This document shows positions 54,821 to 64,000 of a stretch of DNA of 64,000 nucleotides, in pieces. The number at the start of each line of letters is the position of its first letter. Position 1 is the first letter of the stretch. The position numbers were made by a program, and so were the translations under genes. Below the pieces are notes generated by a model. It had not been told where the DNA came from, did no database searches, and saw only the letters and a list, made by a program, of their open reading frames with translations. This DNA comes from Ancylomarina sp. DW003 (lineage in GTDB: Bacteria; Bacteroidota; Bacteroidia; Bacteroidales; Marinifilaceae). The stretch lies in the NCBI RefSeq assembly GCF_029029505.1, contig NZ_JAKJSD010000006.1, positions 186,001 to 250,000 of the forward strand, read 5' to 3'.

Positions 54821-55894
54821 ATGAAAAAGGTAATCTACATAGTTGCTATTCTAAGTCTATTGTTTTCTTGTGGAAAAGAAAAGAGTGTTAACAAAAGTGA
54901 GACAGATAAAAAACTACTGGAAGTCCTGGGGGAATTCCCGGAAAAGCCGAAGCTTTCAATTGACACATTAGAAACAGCAGAATTTAATAATGGGTGGAGG
55001 TACAAAATCAAATATCTTGCAGAAGACAGTATTCCTTCCTTAGGCATACCTCAGGATTGGGTTTTTGCTTATTTATTTGTACCTAAAACTGAATATCGTA
55101 AAAAATTACCCGGAATTGTTGCTATTCATCAAGATGATATAGCATGTCATATTGGAAAATCAGAACCAGCAGGTATAGATGGCGATTCAACAATGTTTTA
55201 TGGCTTAGACTTATTTAATCAAGGCTATGTGGTTATTTGTCCTGATAGATTTTATCATGGCGAGAGAAGATTGCTGTCAAAAATGCATCCTTGGAAACGG
55301 AAAAAAAACATAAATCCGGAAAGAGATTTTCGTCTTCTCGATTATCAGGTGGGCGTTCTTTTTCTACAAGGAAGGACACTATATTCAAAACAAGCTTATG
55401 ATGTATCACGAGCGGTAGATGTATTAACTTCATTGAGTCTTGTAGATGAGGAGAATATTGGAATTATCGGACATTCAGCAGGTGGAAACGTAGTGCCTTA
55501 TGCTATGTTTTTTGATAAGAGAATAAAATTAGGCGTCTCTTCTTGCGGAGTTTTTGATGTTGCCCAAATATTTAAAATGAATGTTCGTCAGCCATTTCCT
55601 TCTTGTATGGCAATACCTGCTTTGGTTAAAAATAATTTAACAACGGCAGACTACTTAAAAAGTATTTACCCCAGAAGTTTACTTTTGACTCGTGGAAAAC
55701 ACGAGTGGGGAAAAGGCGATATAGGTAGTATCACAATGATTGAAGAATTAAGACGTTTTGAAAAAACGTATAATTCTAATGGCGATAAAGGAGATATTAA
55801 AACAATCGTTTTTGAAGAGAATGGAGGAGAACACGCCTTCCCTAAGAATGTTAAAAAGGATGTTTATAAATGGATAGATCAAAGACTAAAATAA
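54821..55894 (+). CDS. Alpha/beta-hydrolase lipoprotein (dienelactone-hydrolase-like)
   Basis: 357 residues with lipobox LFSCGKE (Cys17). The fold signature is ENIGIIGHSAGGNVVPYAMF (nucleophile Ser in GHSAGG, near 217), an oxyanion-side PGIVAIHQDD, and a C-terminal His in NGGEHAFPKNV near 345. The catalytic Asp may be in the LLLTRGKHEWGKGDIG region. It could be an esterase or acyl-peptide hydrolase acting on the cell surface or periplasm. No partner gene nearby suggests a substrate. Confidence 0.8.
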   Translation: MKKVIYIVAILSLLFSCGKEKSVNKSETDKKLLEVLGEFPEKPKLSIDTLETAEFNNGWRYKIKYLAEDSIPSLGIPQDWVFAYLFVPKTEYRKKLPGIVAIHQDDIACHIGKSEPAGIDGDSTMFYGLDLFNQGYVVICPDRFYHGERRLLSKMHPWKRKKNINPERDFRLLDYQVGVLFLQGRTLYSKQAYDVSRAVDVLTSLSLVDEENIGIIGHSAGGNVVPYAMFFDKRIKLGVSSCGVFDVAQIFKMNVRQPFPSCMAIPALVKNNLTTADYLKSIYPRSLLLTRGKHEWGKGDIGSITMIEELRRFEKTYNSNGDKGDIKTIVFEENGGEHAFPKNVKKDVYKWIDQRLK

Positions 55895-55993
55895 ATACAG
55901 TTTCCAACCGATTAAGTTTCCGCTAGAACAAGTCTGGCGAAGAATACTTTCAATAATCAATTGGAATTAAGATCAACAAGGGGTAAGTAACTG

Positions 55994-58366
55994 ATGAAAC
56001 AAATATCTTTCAAATCTTTATTAAAACTTCCAAACCTCATTAAGTTTGGGAGTTTTCTTGTTTTATTAACTTGGTTTTGGTTGAGTTTGCCCCAACCCAT
56101 ATTCAACACACCTTATTCAAGTTTACTTTTCGATCGGAATAATCATTTGCTGGCAGCAAAAATAGCTCCCGATGGGCAATGGCGTTTCCCCGCTAGCGAT
56201 AGCATTCCCTATAAATACGAACAGGCACTCCTTCATTTCGAAGATCAGTATTTCTATTATCATCCAGGCGTTAACCCCTTCTCCATTAGTAGAGCATTAG
56301 TTCAGAATATATCTGATAATCGTATTGTAAGTGGTGGTAGTACTATTACCCAACAGCTCATTCGCATGAGCCGAAATGGGAAACAAAGGAATTTGTATCA
56401 AAAACTAATTGAATTTATTCTATCCATCCGATTAGAGTTCTCCTATTCTAAAAAAGAAATTCTCAACCTATACGCTTCGCATGCACCCTTTGGTGGCAAT
56501 GTTGTGGGTTTGGAAACCGCCTCCTGGCGATATTACGGACGTCCATCGAATAAATTATCCTGGGGAGAAACAGCGATTTTGGCAGTGCTTCCCAATGCTC
56601 CATCCTTAATTTATCCCGGAAAAAACCACCGCGTATTGTTAGCAAAGCGAAATCGATTATTGGATAAGTTGGCTAAAAACAACATCATCGATTCCTTAAC
56701 TTGTGAGCTAGCTAAAGCTGAAGAGTTGCCGCAAAAACCCAAAGCTTTGCCTCAGTTAGCCCCTCACCTACTAACACGTGCCATAAACGACGGACAACAG
56801 GGCAAATCGATTCAAACAAGTTTAGACATCCATATTCAGAAATCCTGTAATCGGATTATTGCACAACATTACAGTCGCCTGAGAGAAAATCAAATTCAGA
56901 ACGCCGCAGCCTTAATTATCGATGTAAAATCGGGGAAAGTACTTTCCTATGTGGGAAATACACCAGGTGAAGATATCAACTCGGGCCATCAGGTCGATTT
57001 AATCACCTGCAACCGAAGCTCCGGCAGTATTCTCAAACCTCTTCTTTATTCTTTGATGATTAAGGAATCGCAACTTTTGCCACATACCTTATTAGCCGAT
57101 ATCCCAACCCAAATATCGGGCTATGCACCCAAGAATTTTAACAAAAAACACGATGGAGCTGTAAAAGCCAGTGATGCATTGGCAAGGTCCTTGAATATTC
57201 CTGCCGTTTTAATGCTTCAGAAATATGGCGTGGGAAAATTTCTGAATAAACTTAGAGAACTAGGTTTCACAAGTGTTAATCGATCGGCTGATAATTATGG
57301 ATTGAGTTTAATATTGGGAGGAGCTGAGGTTAATTTATGGGAACTGGGAAGCGTTTACTCCAGTCTTAGCAGAAGCTTGCAATTTTATACCAATGGAAGT
57401 TCAGAATATTCAAAAGATCTCTATTTTCCTGCCTCCTATAAGTCATCATTTTCTTACAATATCCAAAATAAATCCTTTAACGATATGATGGGAGCAGCTC
57501 CCCTTTATCACGCTTTCGAAGCGCTTAAGGAAATGGACAGACCTATTGATGGCATCAATTGGAGCCTGTATAATTCATCACGAAAAATTGCATGGAAAAC
57601 AGGAACGAGCTTTGGCCATCGTGATGCTTGGTCGGTTGGTATCACACCCGAATATGTTGTGGCTGTTTGGGTTGGTAATGCCGATGGTGAAGGACGCCCT
57701 GGCTTAACGGGTGGTGCAGCTGCTGCGCCAATCTTATTTGATATTTTTAAATCGCTACCCGCTAGTACCTGGTTCCAAAAGCCATACGACGACATGCTAA
57801 AAGTAGCTGTTTGCAGAAAAAGCGGTTATAAAGCCTCATTCAATTGTAGCGAAATAGACAGTTTGGATATTGCAGTTGCGGGAGAACGAACAAACGCTTG
57901 TCCCTATTGCAAAAAAATAAACTTAGATAAAACCGGGCAATATCGAGTTAATGCCGATTGTTACCGTGTTAGCGATATGATTCAGAAATCCTATATGGTT
58001 TTACCTCCGGCAATGGAATGGTACTATCAAAGAAAAAATCCCTTATATCAATCCCGACCACCCTATTTAGAAGGTTGCATGAGTCAGGATAATGAGAATA
58101 TTGATATCATTTACCCCAAGAATAACACCCGCCTTTTTATCCCTAAAAACTTTGGTGGATTACTGGAACGGTCCATCTTTCAAGCTGCTCATAGTATTCC
58201 GGAAGCAACAATTTATTGGCATATCGATAATGAATATTTAGGCAGCACCAATGATGTACATGAGAAGGAAATATCTGTAGGCTTGGGCAAACATACGCTC
58301 ACATTGATAGATGATAAGGGGGAGGTTTTAACCCGAACATTTGAGGTATTAATGAGTGAAAAATAG
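55994..58366 (+). CDS. pbpC: Penicillin-binding protein 1C
   Basis: 790 residues. Cytoplasmic start, one membrane anchor (about 18-36), then the glycosyltransferase domain (about 70-240) with FEDQYFYYHPGVN (catalytic Glu near 83) and GGSTITQQLIRM, a transpeptidase domain (about 290-620) with nucleophile Ser345 in SGSILKP (SxxK) and KTGTSFGHRDAW near 535, and a C-terminal BiPBP_C domain (about 690-790, SIPEATIYWHIDNEYLG). PBP1C is usually adjacent to an alpha-2-macroglobulin gene such as E. coli yfhM; here two other genes lie between. Both would act at the periplasmic peptidoglycan. Confidence 0.94.
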   Translation: MKQISFKSLLKLPNLIKFGSFLVLLTWFWLSLPQPIFNTPYSSLLFDRNNHLLAAKIAPDGQWRFPASDSIPYKYEQALLHFEDQYFYYHPGVNPFSISRALVQNISDNRIVSGGSTITQQLIRMSRNGKQRNLYQKLIEFILSIRLEFSYSKKEILNLYASHAPFGGNVVGLETASWRYYGRPSNKLSWGETAILAVLPNAPSLIYPGKNHRVLLAKRNRLLDKLAKNNIIDSLTCELAKAEELPQKPKALPQLAPHLLTRAINDGQQGKSIQTSLDIHIQKSCNRIIAQHYSRLRENQIQNAAALIIDVKSGKVLSYVGNTPGEDINSGHQVDLITCNRSSGSILKPLLYSLMIKESQLLPHTLLADIPTQISGYAPKNFNKKHDGAVKASDALARSLNIPAVLMLQKYGVGKFLNKLRELGFTSVNRSADNYGLSLILGGAEVNLWELGSVYSSLSRSLQFYTNGSSEYSKDLYFPASYKSSFSYNIQNKSFNDMMGAAPLYHAFEALKEMDRPIDGINWSLYNSSRKIAWKTGTSFGHRDAWSVGITPEYVVAVWVGNADGEGRPGLTGGAAAAPILFDIFKSLPASTWFQKPYDDMLKVAVCRKSGYKASFNCSEIDSLDIAVAGERTNACPYCKKINLDKTGQYRVNADCYRVSDMIQKSYMVLPPAMEWYYQRKNPLYQSRPPYLEGCMSQDNENIDIIYPKNNTRLFIPKNFGGLLERSIFQAAHSIPEATIYWHIDNEYLGSTNDVHEKEISVGLGKHTLTLIDDKGEVLTRTFEVLMSEK

Positions 58367-58612
58367 TTAACTACCTCTTTGTACGACTATTATTGCACAT
58401 AATCAGGCTTTGAAACTATTTTTTTTATAATTTTACACACCCAAAAGAAACCAAGCATTCTTTTGATTCATATAAAGAAGTCTATCAACAAGTATGAATT
58501 GCTGATATTTAAATACAATGACGATGAAACGAGCCATAAGAAAAGTTTTATCACACAAGACAACGATTAATTGGGCGGCTTACATCCGACCCAAATATTA
58601 AATTATAAACGG

Positions 58613-60088
58613 ATGAAAAATAATTTGCAAATTTACAATACACTCAGCCGAAAGAAAGAGCTGTTTACGCCTATTAACCCCGGACATGTTGGCTTATATG
58701 TATGTGGGCCTACTGTTTATGGTGATGCGCATTTAGGGCACTCTCGTCCAGCAATTACATTCGATATATTATTCCGTTTCCTAAAGCATTCTGGTTACAA
58801 AGTGCGTTACGTTCGTAACATTACCGATGTTGGACACCTTGTAAACGATGCTGACGAAGGAGAAGATAAAATTGCTCAAAAGGCTCGTTTAGAAGAGTTA
58901 GAGCCAATGGAAGTGGTTCAGTATTTTACGGATCGCTACCACACCAATATGGATGACTTAAATGTACTAAAGCCAAGTATTGAGCCTCGTGCTTCCGGTC
59001 ACATTATTGAGCAAATGGAAGTGATTGATAAATTGTTTGAGAATGGTTTTGCCTACGAAAGCAACGGTTCGGTTTATTTCGATGTAGAATCATACAGCAA
59101 GCAACACGATTACGGTAAGCTTTCCGGTAGAAAAATTGAAGATCTTATCTCAAACACTCGCGAGCTGGAAGGACAAAGCGAAAAGAAAAATAGCTTCGAC
59201 TTTGCACTTTGGAAAAAAGCGAATCCTGAACATATCATGCGATGGCCATCAAAATGGAGCGATGGTTTCCCGGGATGGCACCTTGAATGTTCGGCTATGA
59301 GTCAAAAATATTTAGGTTCTGAGTTTGATATTCATGGCGGTGGACTTGACTTACAATTCCCTCACCACGAATGTGAGATTGCACAATCAACAGGAGCACA
59401 CGGTCACGAAGCAGTTCGTTACTGGATGCACAACAACATGATCACCATCAATGGTCAGAAGATGGGAAAATCATTGGGTAACTTTATTACGCTTGATCAA
59501 CTGTTCTCTGGTGACAACGATGTGTTAGAGCAAGCTTACAGTCCTATGACGATTCGTTTCTTCATATTACAAGCACATTACCGTAGTCCTCTTGATTTCT
59601 CAAATGATGCGCTTAAGGCTGCAGAAAAAGGATTCAACAGATTGATGGCTGCAGTTGCAACTCTTGATAAAATTAAATCTGGCGCAGAGTCAACAGTTAA
59701 TGTTGAAGAGCTAAAAACAAAAGCTTATGCGGCATTAAATGATGATATCAATACGCCAATTCTAATTGCTCATCTTTTCGATGGTGTAAAAATGATCAAC
59801 TCATTAGCAGCAGGCAAAGAGCAAATCACAGCAGAGCAACTCGAAGATCTTAAGAAACTTTATAACGAATTGGTTTATGATGTTCTTGGATTGAAAGATG
59901 AAAAAGAAGCTGAGGGAGGAGCCAATGAGATTCTTGATAAGCTAATTTCTTTATTGCTTACAACCCGAAACGAAGCAAAACAAAATAAAGATTGGGCGAC
60001 TGCTGATAAAATTCGTGACGAATTAAACAGTTATGGTATCGCCATTAAGGATACAAAAGATGGTTCCGAATGGGAAATCATTCAATAA
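58613..60088 (+). CDS. cysS: Cysteinyl-tRNA synthetase
   Basis: 491 residues. HIGH as [12 protein letters not shown] near residue 40, a zinc Cys in VCGPTVYG (C-terminal ligands in [10 protein letters not shown] and HHECEIA), and the KMSKS loop as [10 protein letters not shown] near 285. It charges tRNA-Cys. ATG at 58613 gives the family-like [14 protein letters not shown] at 58571 is an in-frame but atypical start. A terminator follows. Upstream, 246 bp hold no other gene except a 27-codon frame listed as rejected. Confidence 0.97.
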   Translation: MKNNLQIYNTLSRKKELFTPINPGHVGLYVCGPTVYGDAHLGHSRPAITFDILFRFLKHSGYKVRYVRNITDVGHLVNDADEGEDKIAQKARLEELEPMEVVQYFTDRYHTNMDDLNVLKPSIEPRASGHIIEQMEVIDKLFENGFAYESNGSVYFDVESYSKQHDYGKLSGRKIEDLISNTRELEGQSEKKNSFDFALWKKANPEHIMRWPSKWSDGFPGWHLECSAMSQKYLGSEFDIHGGGLDLQFPHHECEIAQSTGAHGHEAVRYWMHNNMITINGQKMGKSLGNFITLDQLFSGDNDVLEQAYSPMTIRFFILQAHYRSPLDFSNDALKAAEKGFNRLMAAVATLDKIKSGAESTVNVEELKTKAYAALNDDINTPILIAHLFDGVKMINSLAAGKEQITAEQLEDLKKLYNELVYDVLGLKDEKEAEGGANEILDKLISLLLTTRNEAKQNKDWATADKIRDELNSYGIAIKDTKDGSEWEIIQ

Positions 60089-60095
60089 TACAGAA

Positions 60096-60127
60096 GCTGC
60101 TCGATTAATTTCGAGCAGTTTTTTTTA
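60096..60127 (+). terminator. Terminator after cysS
   Basis: CTGCTCGA pairs perfectly with TCGAGCAG around TTAATT, followed by eight T. It lies 8 bp after the cysS stop. Confidence 0.9.
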
Positions 60128-60215
60128 TCCAATTGTTAATTCAGCCTCATTATTTTAACTTTGATGGTCGGAGTTTATGACTCTCTTATCTATAAAATCA
60201 TATCGAACTGAAAAT

Positions 60216-61334
60216 ATGAAAATTCAATCTCTAATATTCCTTCTTAGTTTAGCGCTTCTAAGTTCATGCAATGGCAATGGTTCTCACAAAAGCATAACTA
60301 AAGCTCAAAACGAACCTCAAGAAAAGGTTATTGAATTTATTCGTAGTTTAAAATTAAAGCAACCACAGAGAGCTAAGGTTTTTGCTCAAGGTGATACCAT
60401 TGAAATTTCTATTAAAAAACGTAAGAAATCTGAAGATATTGATTCGCTTCAATTGATTGTTGATGGAAAACTAAGTCAAACGCTTTTCTCAAAACCATGG
60501 AACTTCTCGCATATTGCCAATGAGAAAAAAATGGGTAAGCACAATTTTCAGGTTTTGGCTTTTCATGAAGATGGAAAAAGAGGAAATGTTTCATCCTACT
60601 ACAATATCAAATCTAATACTGCTCCTAAGGAGCTAAGCTATAAAGTTATCAACACGTTCCCTCACGATAAAAAATCCTATACTCAGGGTTTGTTTTTTCA
60701 TGATGGTTATTTATATGAAGGAACAGGACAATATGGAGAATCAACACTTCTTAAAGTCGACGTAAAAACAGGGAAAAGTGTTTTCGATAGAAAATTAGAG
60801 AGGAACTATTTTGGAGAAGGCATTACCTATTATAAGGGTAATATCATACAATTAACCTGGAGATCTGAAAAAGCATTTGTTATTGATGCTGAAGATTTTT
60901 CACAAAAAGATTTCTTCAGACCACCTACTGCCAACGGTGAAGGTTGGGGAATTACAACAATGAACAACCAATTGGTAATATCAGATGGAAGTAACAAGCT
61001 AACCATAGTTGATCCCAATAACTATGGTAAAATAGATGAGATTGAAGTATACAATGATAAGGGTAAAGTAGATACTCTAAACGAATTGGAATATATAAAT
61101 GGTCTAATTTACGCTAACGTATGGCTAACTGATACCATTGTTATAATCAACCCTGCTACTGGTCAGGTTGAAAGTAATATTAACTTAGAAAAGCTTCTTA
61201 CACCTGCCGAAAGAAGAAAGTTAACCGAAGGGGATGATGTCCTAAATGGTATTGCTTACGACTCGATTAATAATCGTCTTTTTGTTACAGGTAAACGATG
61301 GTCAAAACTTCTTGAAATCAAAATTGAAGAATAA
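60216..61334 (+). CDS. Glutaminyl-peptide cyclotransferase-like lipoprotein
   Basis: 372 residues with lipobox LLSSCNG (Cys18). An N-terminal beta domain (about 45-140) precedes a glutaminyl-cyclase-type beta-propeller (about 145-370; FPHDKKSYTQGLFFHDGYLYE at its start, later LNELEYINGLIYANVW). Plant and bacterial QCs of this type turn N-terminal Gln into pyroglutamate and thereby protect exported proteins. Lipoproteins mature with Cys-Asn/Gln neighbours in this phylum often carry pyroGlu after signal peptide removal, but here only the domain match is shown. ATG at 60216 gives the signal; TTG/ATG extension to 60177 is unlikely. Confidence 0.85.
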   Translation: MKIQSLIFLLSLALLSSCNGNGSHKSITKAQNEPQEKVIEFIRSLKLKQPQRAKVFAQGDTIEISIKKRKKSEDIDSLQLIVDGKLSQTLFSKPWNFSHIANEKKMGKHNFQVLAFHEDGKRGNVSSYYNIKSNTAPKELSYKVINTFPHDKKSYTQGLFFHDGYLYEGTGQYGESTLLKVDVKTGKSVFDRKLERNYFGEGITYYKGNIIQLTWRSEKAFVIDAEDFSQKDFFRPPTANGEGWGITTMNNQLVISDGSNKLTIVDPNNYGKIDEIEVYNDKGKVDTLNELEYINGLIYANVWLTDTIVIINPATGQVESNINLEKLLTPAERRKLTEGDDVLNGIAYDSINNRLFVTGKRWSKLLEIKIEE

Positions 61335-61339
61335 TCGGT

Positions 61340-62179
61340 TTATTCAATATCAAGTTTACCCGATTTTGTTTTAAAAAGAGAATTGCGAGTAGAACGAAGG
61401 CCTTCATAAGAATCGAGGAGGCCTTTTACACTTCCTATTAAAACTTTAGCTTCAACCATTATTGGAACTCTGTTCTTATCGTTGCTCACCCAAATGGTCA
61501 TATCTTCTCCACCTTTAAAAAGATGTCCCTTTACTAACATAGGCGAAAACTTTAAGCACTCATAAACATCACCATTTTTTAGTTTCACCTTTTCAATTCC
61601 TCTATATCTGATGTATAAATCATGAATCTCATTATCTATGAGCATTCGAAGTGGAATTTTTTCTTTCTTTTTATACTTCGAAAAATCTAAGTTTCGAGCA
61701 TAATAAGCTACTGATACGATGTCTGAACTAATATGCTTATTCTCTAAGGTATCTAGCTTTGTAGCCTTTTCTTTCTTCTTAATCTTTGAGTAAACACAAT
61801 CCTTTTCGTAATCGAACCAGTATTGATGTCGTGCTATATAGTTCGATTCGTTGGTTTTTCTATCAAAATAAAAGGGTTTTAAGCTTGTTGTATCAACATA
61901 GCACGAAATGGTGTCACGTAGCTTGAAAAACCAATCAAAGGCCTTTAAAGTCTTACCTTGAGCTTCTAACTTGTATGTTGGCTTATCAGAATAGTTTTCA
62001 CCGGTAACCTCTAGTTTCACTTCACCTGCAGCTACCCAAATAAACCCCCAATTATAATAACCCCGGTAAGTCAGTTTTTCACCCGATTGAAATGCAAAAT
62101 TTTCAATTTCAGATTTTCCCTGAGACTGAAGTTCACCAAGGCTTAATAAGAAAACAAGTAATAGAAACGTATACTTCAA
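61340..62179 (-). CDS. DUF3108 family protein
   Basis: About 279 residues with a signal peptide (first 20 or so, KYTFLLLVFLLSLGELQSQ). The mature part starts SEIENFAFQSGEKLTYRGYY and has the DUF3108 beta-barrel-like pattern (VAAGEVKLEVTG, KTLKAFDWFFKLRDTI, RDTI.. and a C-terminal VPIMVEAKVLIG). Function unknown. No ATG is available before the conserved region. A TTG at 62179 is chosen because it gives a standard signal peptide; a TTG at 62209 would add ten residues and overlap the preceding gene by 20 bp. Either way the genes are coupled. Confidence 0.75.
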   Translation of the reverse strand: MKYTFLLLVFLLSLGELQSQGKSEIENFAFQSGEKLTYRGYYNWGFIWVAAGEVKLEVTGENYSDKPTYKLEAQGKTLKAFDWFFKLRDTISCYVDTTSLKPFYFDRKTNESNYIARHQYWFDYEKDCVYSKIKKKEKATKLDTLENKHISSDIVSVAYYARNLDFSKYKKKEKIPLRMLIDNEIHDLYIRYRGIEKVKLKNGDVYECLKFSPMLVKGHLFKGGEDMTIWVSNDKNRVPIMVEAKVLIGSVKGLLDSYEGLRSTRNSLFKTKSGKLDIE

Positions 62180-62189
62180 GTCTGTAATT

Positions 62190-62501
62190 TTAATGATTGA
62201 CTTTGCCAATTTTATTCTCTATGGAACTTACTTTTGAATTAAGGCGATTGGACTTGTTTTTTTGAATATCAACTGTCATAGTCGAATAAACGCGATCGGA
62301 GTGAGGTTCAAGAATAGCATAAGCTCTGTTTACAATTTCAAGAGCTTCAGGAAAAGTATCCGTTTCAATTAGGGTTCCCATTGCAGTGAGTTGATAATCG
62401 ACTCCACTTTCACGAATCATATCAATTACCTGACTTACATATTGACTAACACTATCTCCTTTATCTGTAGGAAAAATGGCAAATTCTAATAATGCTGACA
62501 T
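62190..62501 (-). CDS. MTH1187-family thiamine-binding protein
   Basis: 103 residues. LLEFAIFPTDKGDSVSQYVS at the start, then MGTLIETDTFPEALEIVNRA, is the YqgV/MTH1187 fold (ferredoxin-like, YkoF-related). These small proteins bind thiamine or related ligands in the cytoplasm; no enzymatic role is known. It is followed by, or slightly overlaps, the DUF3108 gene and starts 9 bp after the Ig-like lipoprotein gene, so the three minus-strand genes look like one operon. Confidence 0.85.
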   Translation of the reverse strand: MSALLEFAIFPTDKGDSVSQYVSQVIDMIRESGVDYQLTAMGTLIETDTFPEALEIVNRAYAILEPHSDRVYSTMTVDIQKNKSNRLNSKVSSIENKIGKVNH

Positions 62502-62510
62502 GTCTATATT

Positions 62511-64000
62511 TTAATGGTTATGAGGTAAAACAATATTTTCTTCAACATCCCAATTGGAACGAACTTTAATCTCCTTTCGGAAATAATGCACGGCTTCTGG
62601 TTGCAACTTCAACTTATAATTCCCTGTATCCCAGCTACCATTATCATTCCAGTCCTCAATAACTTTAATGATATATGTTTTAGGTTCTAAATAATTAAAA
62701 GTGACGAGTTGATCTGAATAAATCTTTTTACTCTGAATCAAAGTCTCGTTTTTATTACTTTCTAAAATCTGAACTATAATTGGTCCATGAATATGTTCTA
62801 CTCTAAGCAAGATTTTTCCATAAAACTCCAATTCTTTGGTCTTAAATTTCTTTGTAAATGCATCACTTTCTATTCCATAGATATTTTTAAAAGCTGTCGA
62901 ATCAAAATCCAAACGATATTCGGTATCTGATTCCCACTTCGCCTTCAAATGATAGGTACGCAATAGTGAGCTATCTTTAATAAAAGTAAAAGGAACCGGC
63001 ATTTCCAAAGTATCAACCTTCTTAATAAGGTGCATGCTATCCAGCTTGAATTCTGCCAATGGTTCTACAAATTCAAACTCTATATCTTTATTTAAATGTT
63101 GAGACGTTTTCGCCGTAGATTTAAATGTATAAACAGGCTTCTTTATTTTTGATTTCTTCTTTTGCTTTTTAGTTTGTTTCGCTTTTTTAGGATCCTTGAA
63201 ATTCAATTTTAAGGTATCGCTAAAACTAACAAGTTGGTTCGTAGAATCCGTCTTTAAGTAGTTTAATACAGCAGTTAAAGTATCTTGTTTGTAGATATTC
63301 GAATCTACCATCCAATATGACAAGGTATCTTGTCTACCATTCATTTCAATCAAAAAACTACTATCATCACTGTCGACTTCCAAAAAGTCAATCTTAATTT
63401 TATCATTTCTCTTAAATGAAAACTCAAAATCCAGTTTTTCTCTCCTGGTACGATTGTAGTTTGTCAGATAAAGTAATGGGTTTTCTTCCTCAAATAAATC
63501 AATGTGAATATCAGCAGGACTAAAAGCTGTATAAGTTCGCATCGCCATAGAATCAGGGGCAACACTATCCAGTTGCTGAAATAGTTCAGCTGTAGGAGTT
63601 AGTAAGGTATCAAGAAACCCAATAACTTCACCCGGACCATTATATTTATAATCTCGATTACCATCTACCAAAGCAAATAGTTTATAAGTACCAGCTTTTA
63701 GGTTATTCAATTTAAAATTACCTGCCGTATCGGTTTGTGCAACATAGTCAGGAATCGTAGTTAAAGGAAGTGAATCCTGATGATTTGCATAAGCAAATAT
63801 TTGAACCTTTTCTACAGGCAAACTAGTGAAACCATCAACAGCGTGCCCTTGAATACTCAAAGAATCCAAATCTGTACCTGTCGAAAAGACATACTGATAG
63901 TTCCCTAAAGGATTTCCTTCGTTATTATCAGCAATGCCATCAGCAAAATCGAGAGTGTAGGTTGTATTAGCTTTCAAACTATCACCCATCTCCACATAAA
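62511..64000 (-). CDS. Ig-like (Big_5) lipoprotein, 5' partial
   Basis: The reading frame is open to the right edge of the window, so the start and any signal peptide lie outside. The visible text (GDSLKANTTYTLDFADGIAD, GNPLGNYQYVFSTG) is the end of a bacterial Ig-like Big_5 domain found in many Bacteroidota outer-membrane or secreted proteins, followed by a carboxypeptidase-regulatory-like strand set (GTYKLFALVDGNRDYKYNG) and long Lys/Asp-rich beta-rich parts. Function unknown. Probably the first gene of a unit with the thiamine-binding and DUF3108 genes. Confidence 0.75.
   Translation of the reverse strand, partial: YVEMGDSLKANTTYTLDFADGIADNNEGNPLGNYQYVFSTGTDLDSLSIQGHAVDGFTSLPVEKVQIFAYANHQDSLPLTTIPDYVAQTDTAGNFKLNNLKAGTYKLFALVDGNRDYKYNGPGEVIGFLDTLLTPTAELFQQLDSVAPDSMAMRTYTAFSPADIHIDLFEEENPLLYLTNYNRTRREKLDFEFSFKRNDKIKIDFLEVDSDDSSFLIEMNGRQDTLSYWMVDSNIYKQDTLTAVLNYLKTDSTNQLVSFSDTLKLNFKDPKKAKQTKKQKKKSKIKKPVYTFKSTAKTSQHLNKDIEFEFVEPLAEFKLDSMHLIKKVDTLEMPVPFTFIKDSSLLRTYHLKAKWESDTEYRLDFDSTAFKNIYGIESDAFTKKFKTKELEFYGKILLRVEHIHGPIIVQILESNKNETLIQSKKIYSDQLVTFNYLEPKTYIIKVIEDWNDNGSWDTGNYKLKLQPEAVHYFRKEIKVRSNWDVEENIVLPHNH

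Noticed and set aside
58518-58601. 27-codon open frame upstream of cysS
   Set aside because: Short and basic, with no ribosome-binding context or conservation evidence and only a weak coding look. It may be chance.
1-64000. tRNA, rRNA, phage or transposase genes
   Set aside because: I found no cloverleaf with conserved T-loop text, no rRNA signatures and no integrase or transposase frame in the window.

Overview
This is a 64-kb stretch of a low-GC, Gram-negative chromosome from the phylum Bacteroidota, most likely a marine or anaerobic member of the Bacteroidales/Marinilabiliales type. The evidence is a GldH gliding-type lipoprotein, a complete SusC/SusD outer-membrane uptake operon driven by an ECF sigma factor and a FecR anti-sigma, many short lipoproteins, a RicT/PSP1 protein, and Bacteroidota-type promoters (TTTG, about 19-20 bp, TAnnTTTG) at several genes. 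Genus and species cannot be read from the sequence alone. I see no rRNA, tRNA, CRISPR array, transposase or phage gene.

Layout. 1-5.8 kb: housekeeping genes (3' end of holB, ricT, gldH, trmB, a small lipoprotein, an alkyltransferase-like gene, mrp). 6-10.8 kb: minus-strand ankyrin protein, SPFH protein and metG, with a three-copy 22-bp palindromic repeat between the first two. 11-14 kb: LD-carboxypeptidase, YraN, MmcQ/YjbR and an exported C1 peptidase. 14.4-26.1 kb: one accessory regulon (sigma factor, FecR, SusC with STN domain, SusD, HExxH lipoprotein, DUF4302 lipoprotein, Fn3/FISUMP lipoprotein). 26.2-36 kb (minus strand): LuxE-like synthetase, giant IgGFc-binding/Calx-beta/cadherin-like surface protein without a visible sorting domain, pgk, a DNA-alkylation-repair HEAT protein and a Fic protein whose catalytic His is Leu. 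36.2-47.3 kb: FadL-type porin, HAD phosphatase, glmS, a half-length glycogen-synthase-like protein, panC, panD, heptose-phosphate adenylyltransferase, radA, rnr. 47.6-58.4 kb: a bacterial alpha-2-macroglobulin and penicillin-binding protein 1C, normally neighbours, here separated by a RES-domain gene, a GC-richer hairpin segment, a 42-bp minisatellite bounded by 20-bp direct repeats, and a lipoprotein hydrolase. 58.6-64 kb: cysS, a glutaminyl-cyclase-like lipoprotein, DUF3108, an MTH1187-type thiamine-binding protein and the 3' part of an Ig-like lipoprotein.

How the genes work together. The 14.4-26.1 kb block reads as a trans-envelope signalling and import unit: the STN domain of the SusC receptor should report ligand to FecR, which releases the sigma factor to transcribe the locus; SusD and the three lipoproteins would be the surface capture and processing parts. 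The A2M/PBP1C pair is a periplasmic protease-trap and cell-wall repair module. The most unusual observations are the 22-bp operator-like repeat, the minisatellite insertion zone between A2M and PBP1C, the Fic protein with a lost catalytic His next to a DNA-repair HEAT protein, and the surface protein with no recognisable export tail.
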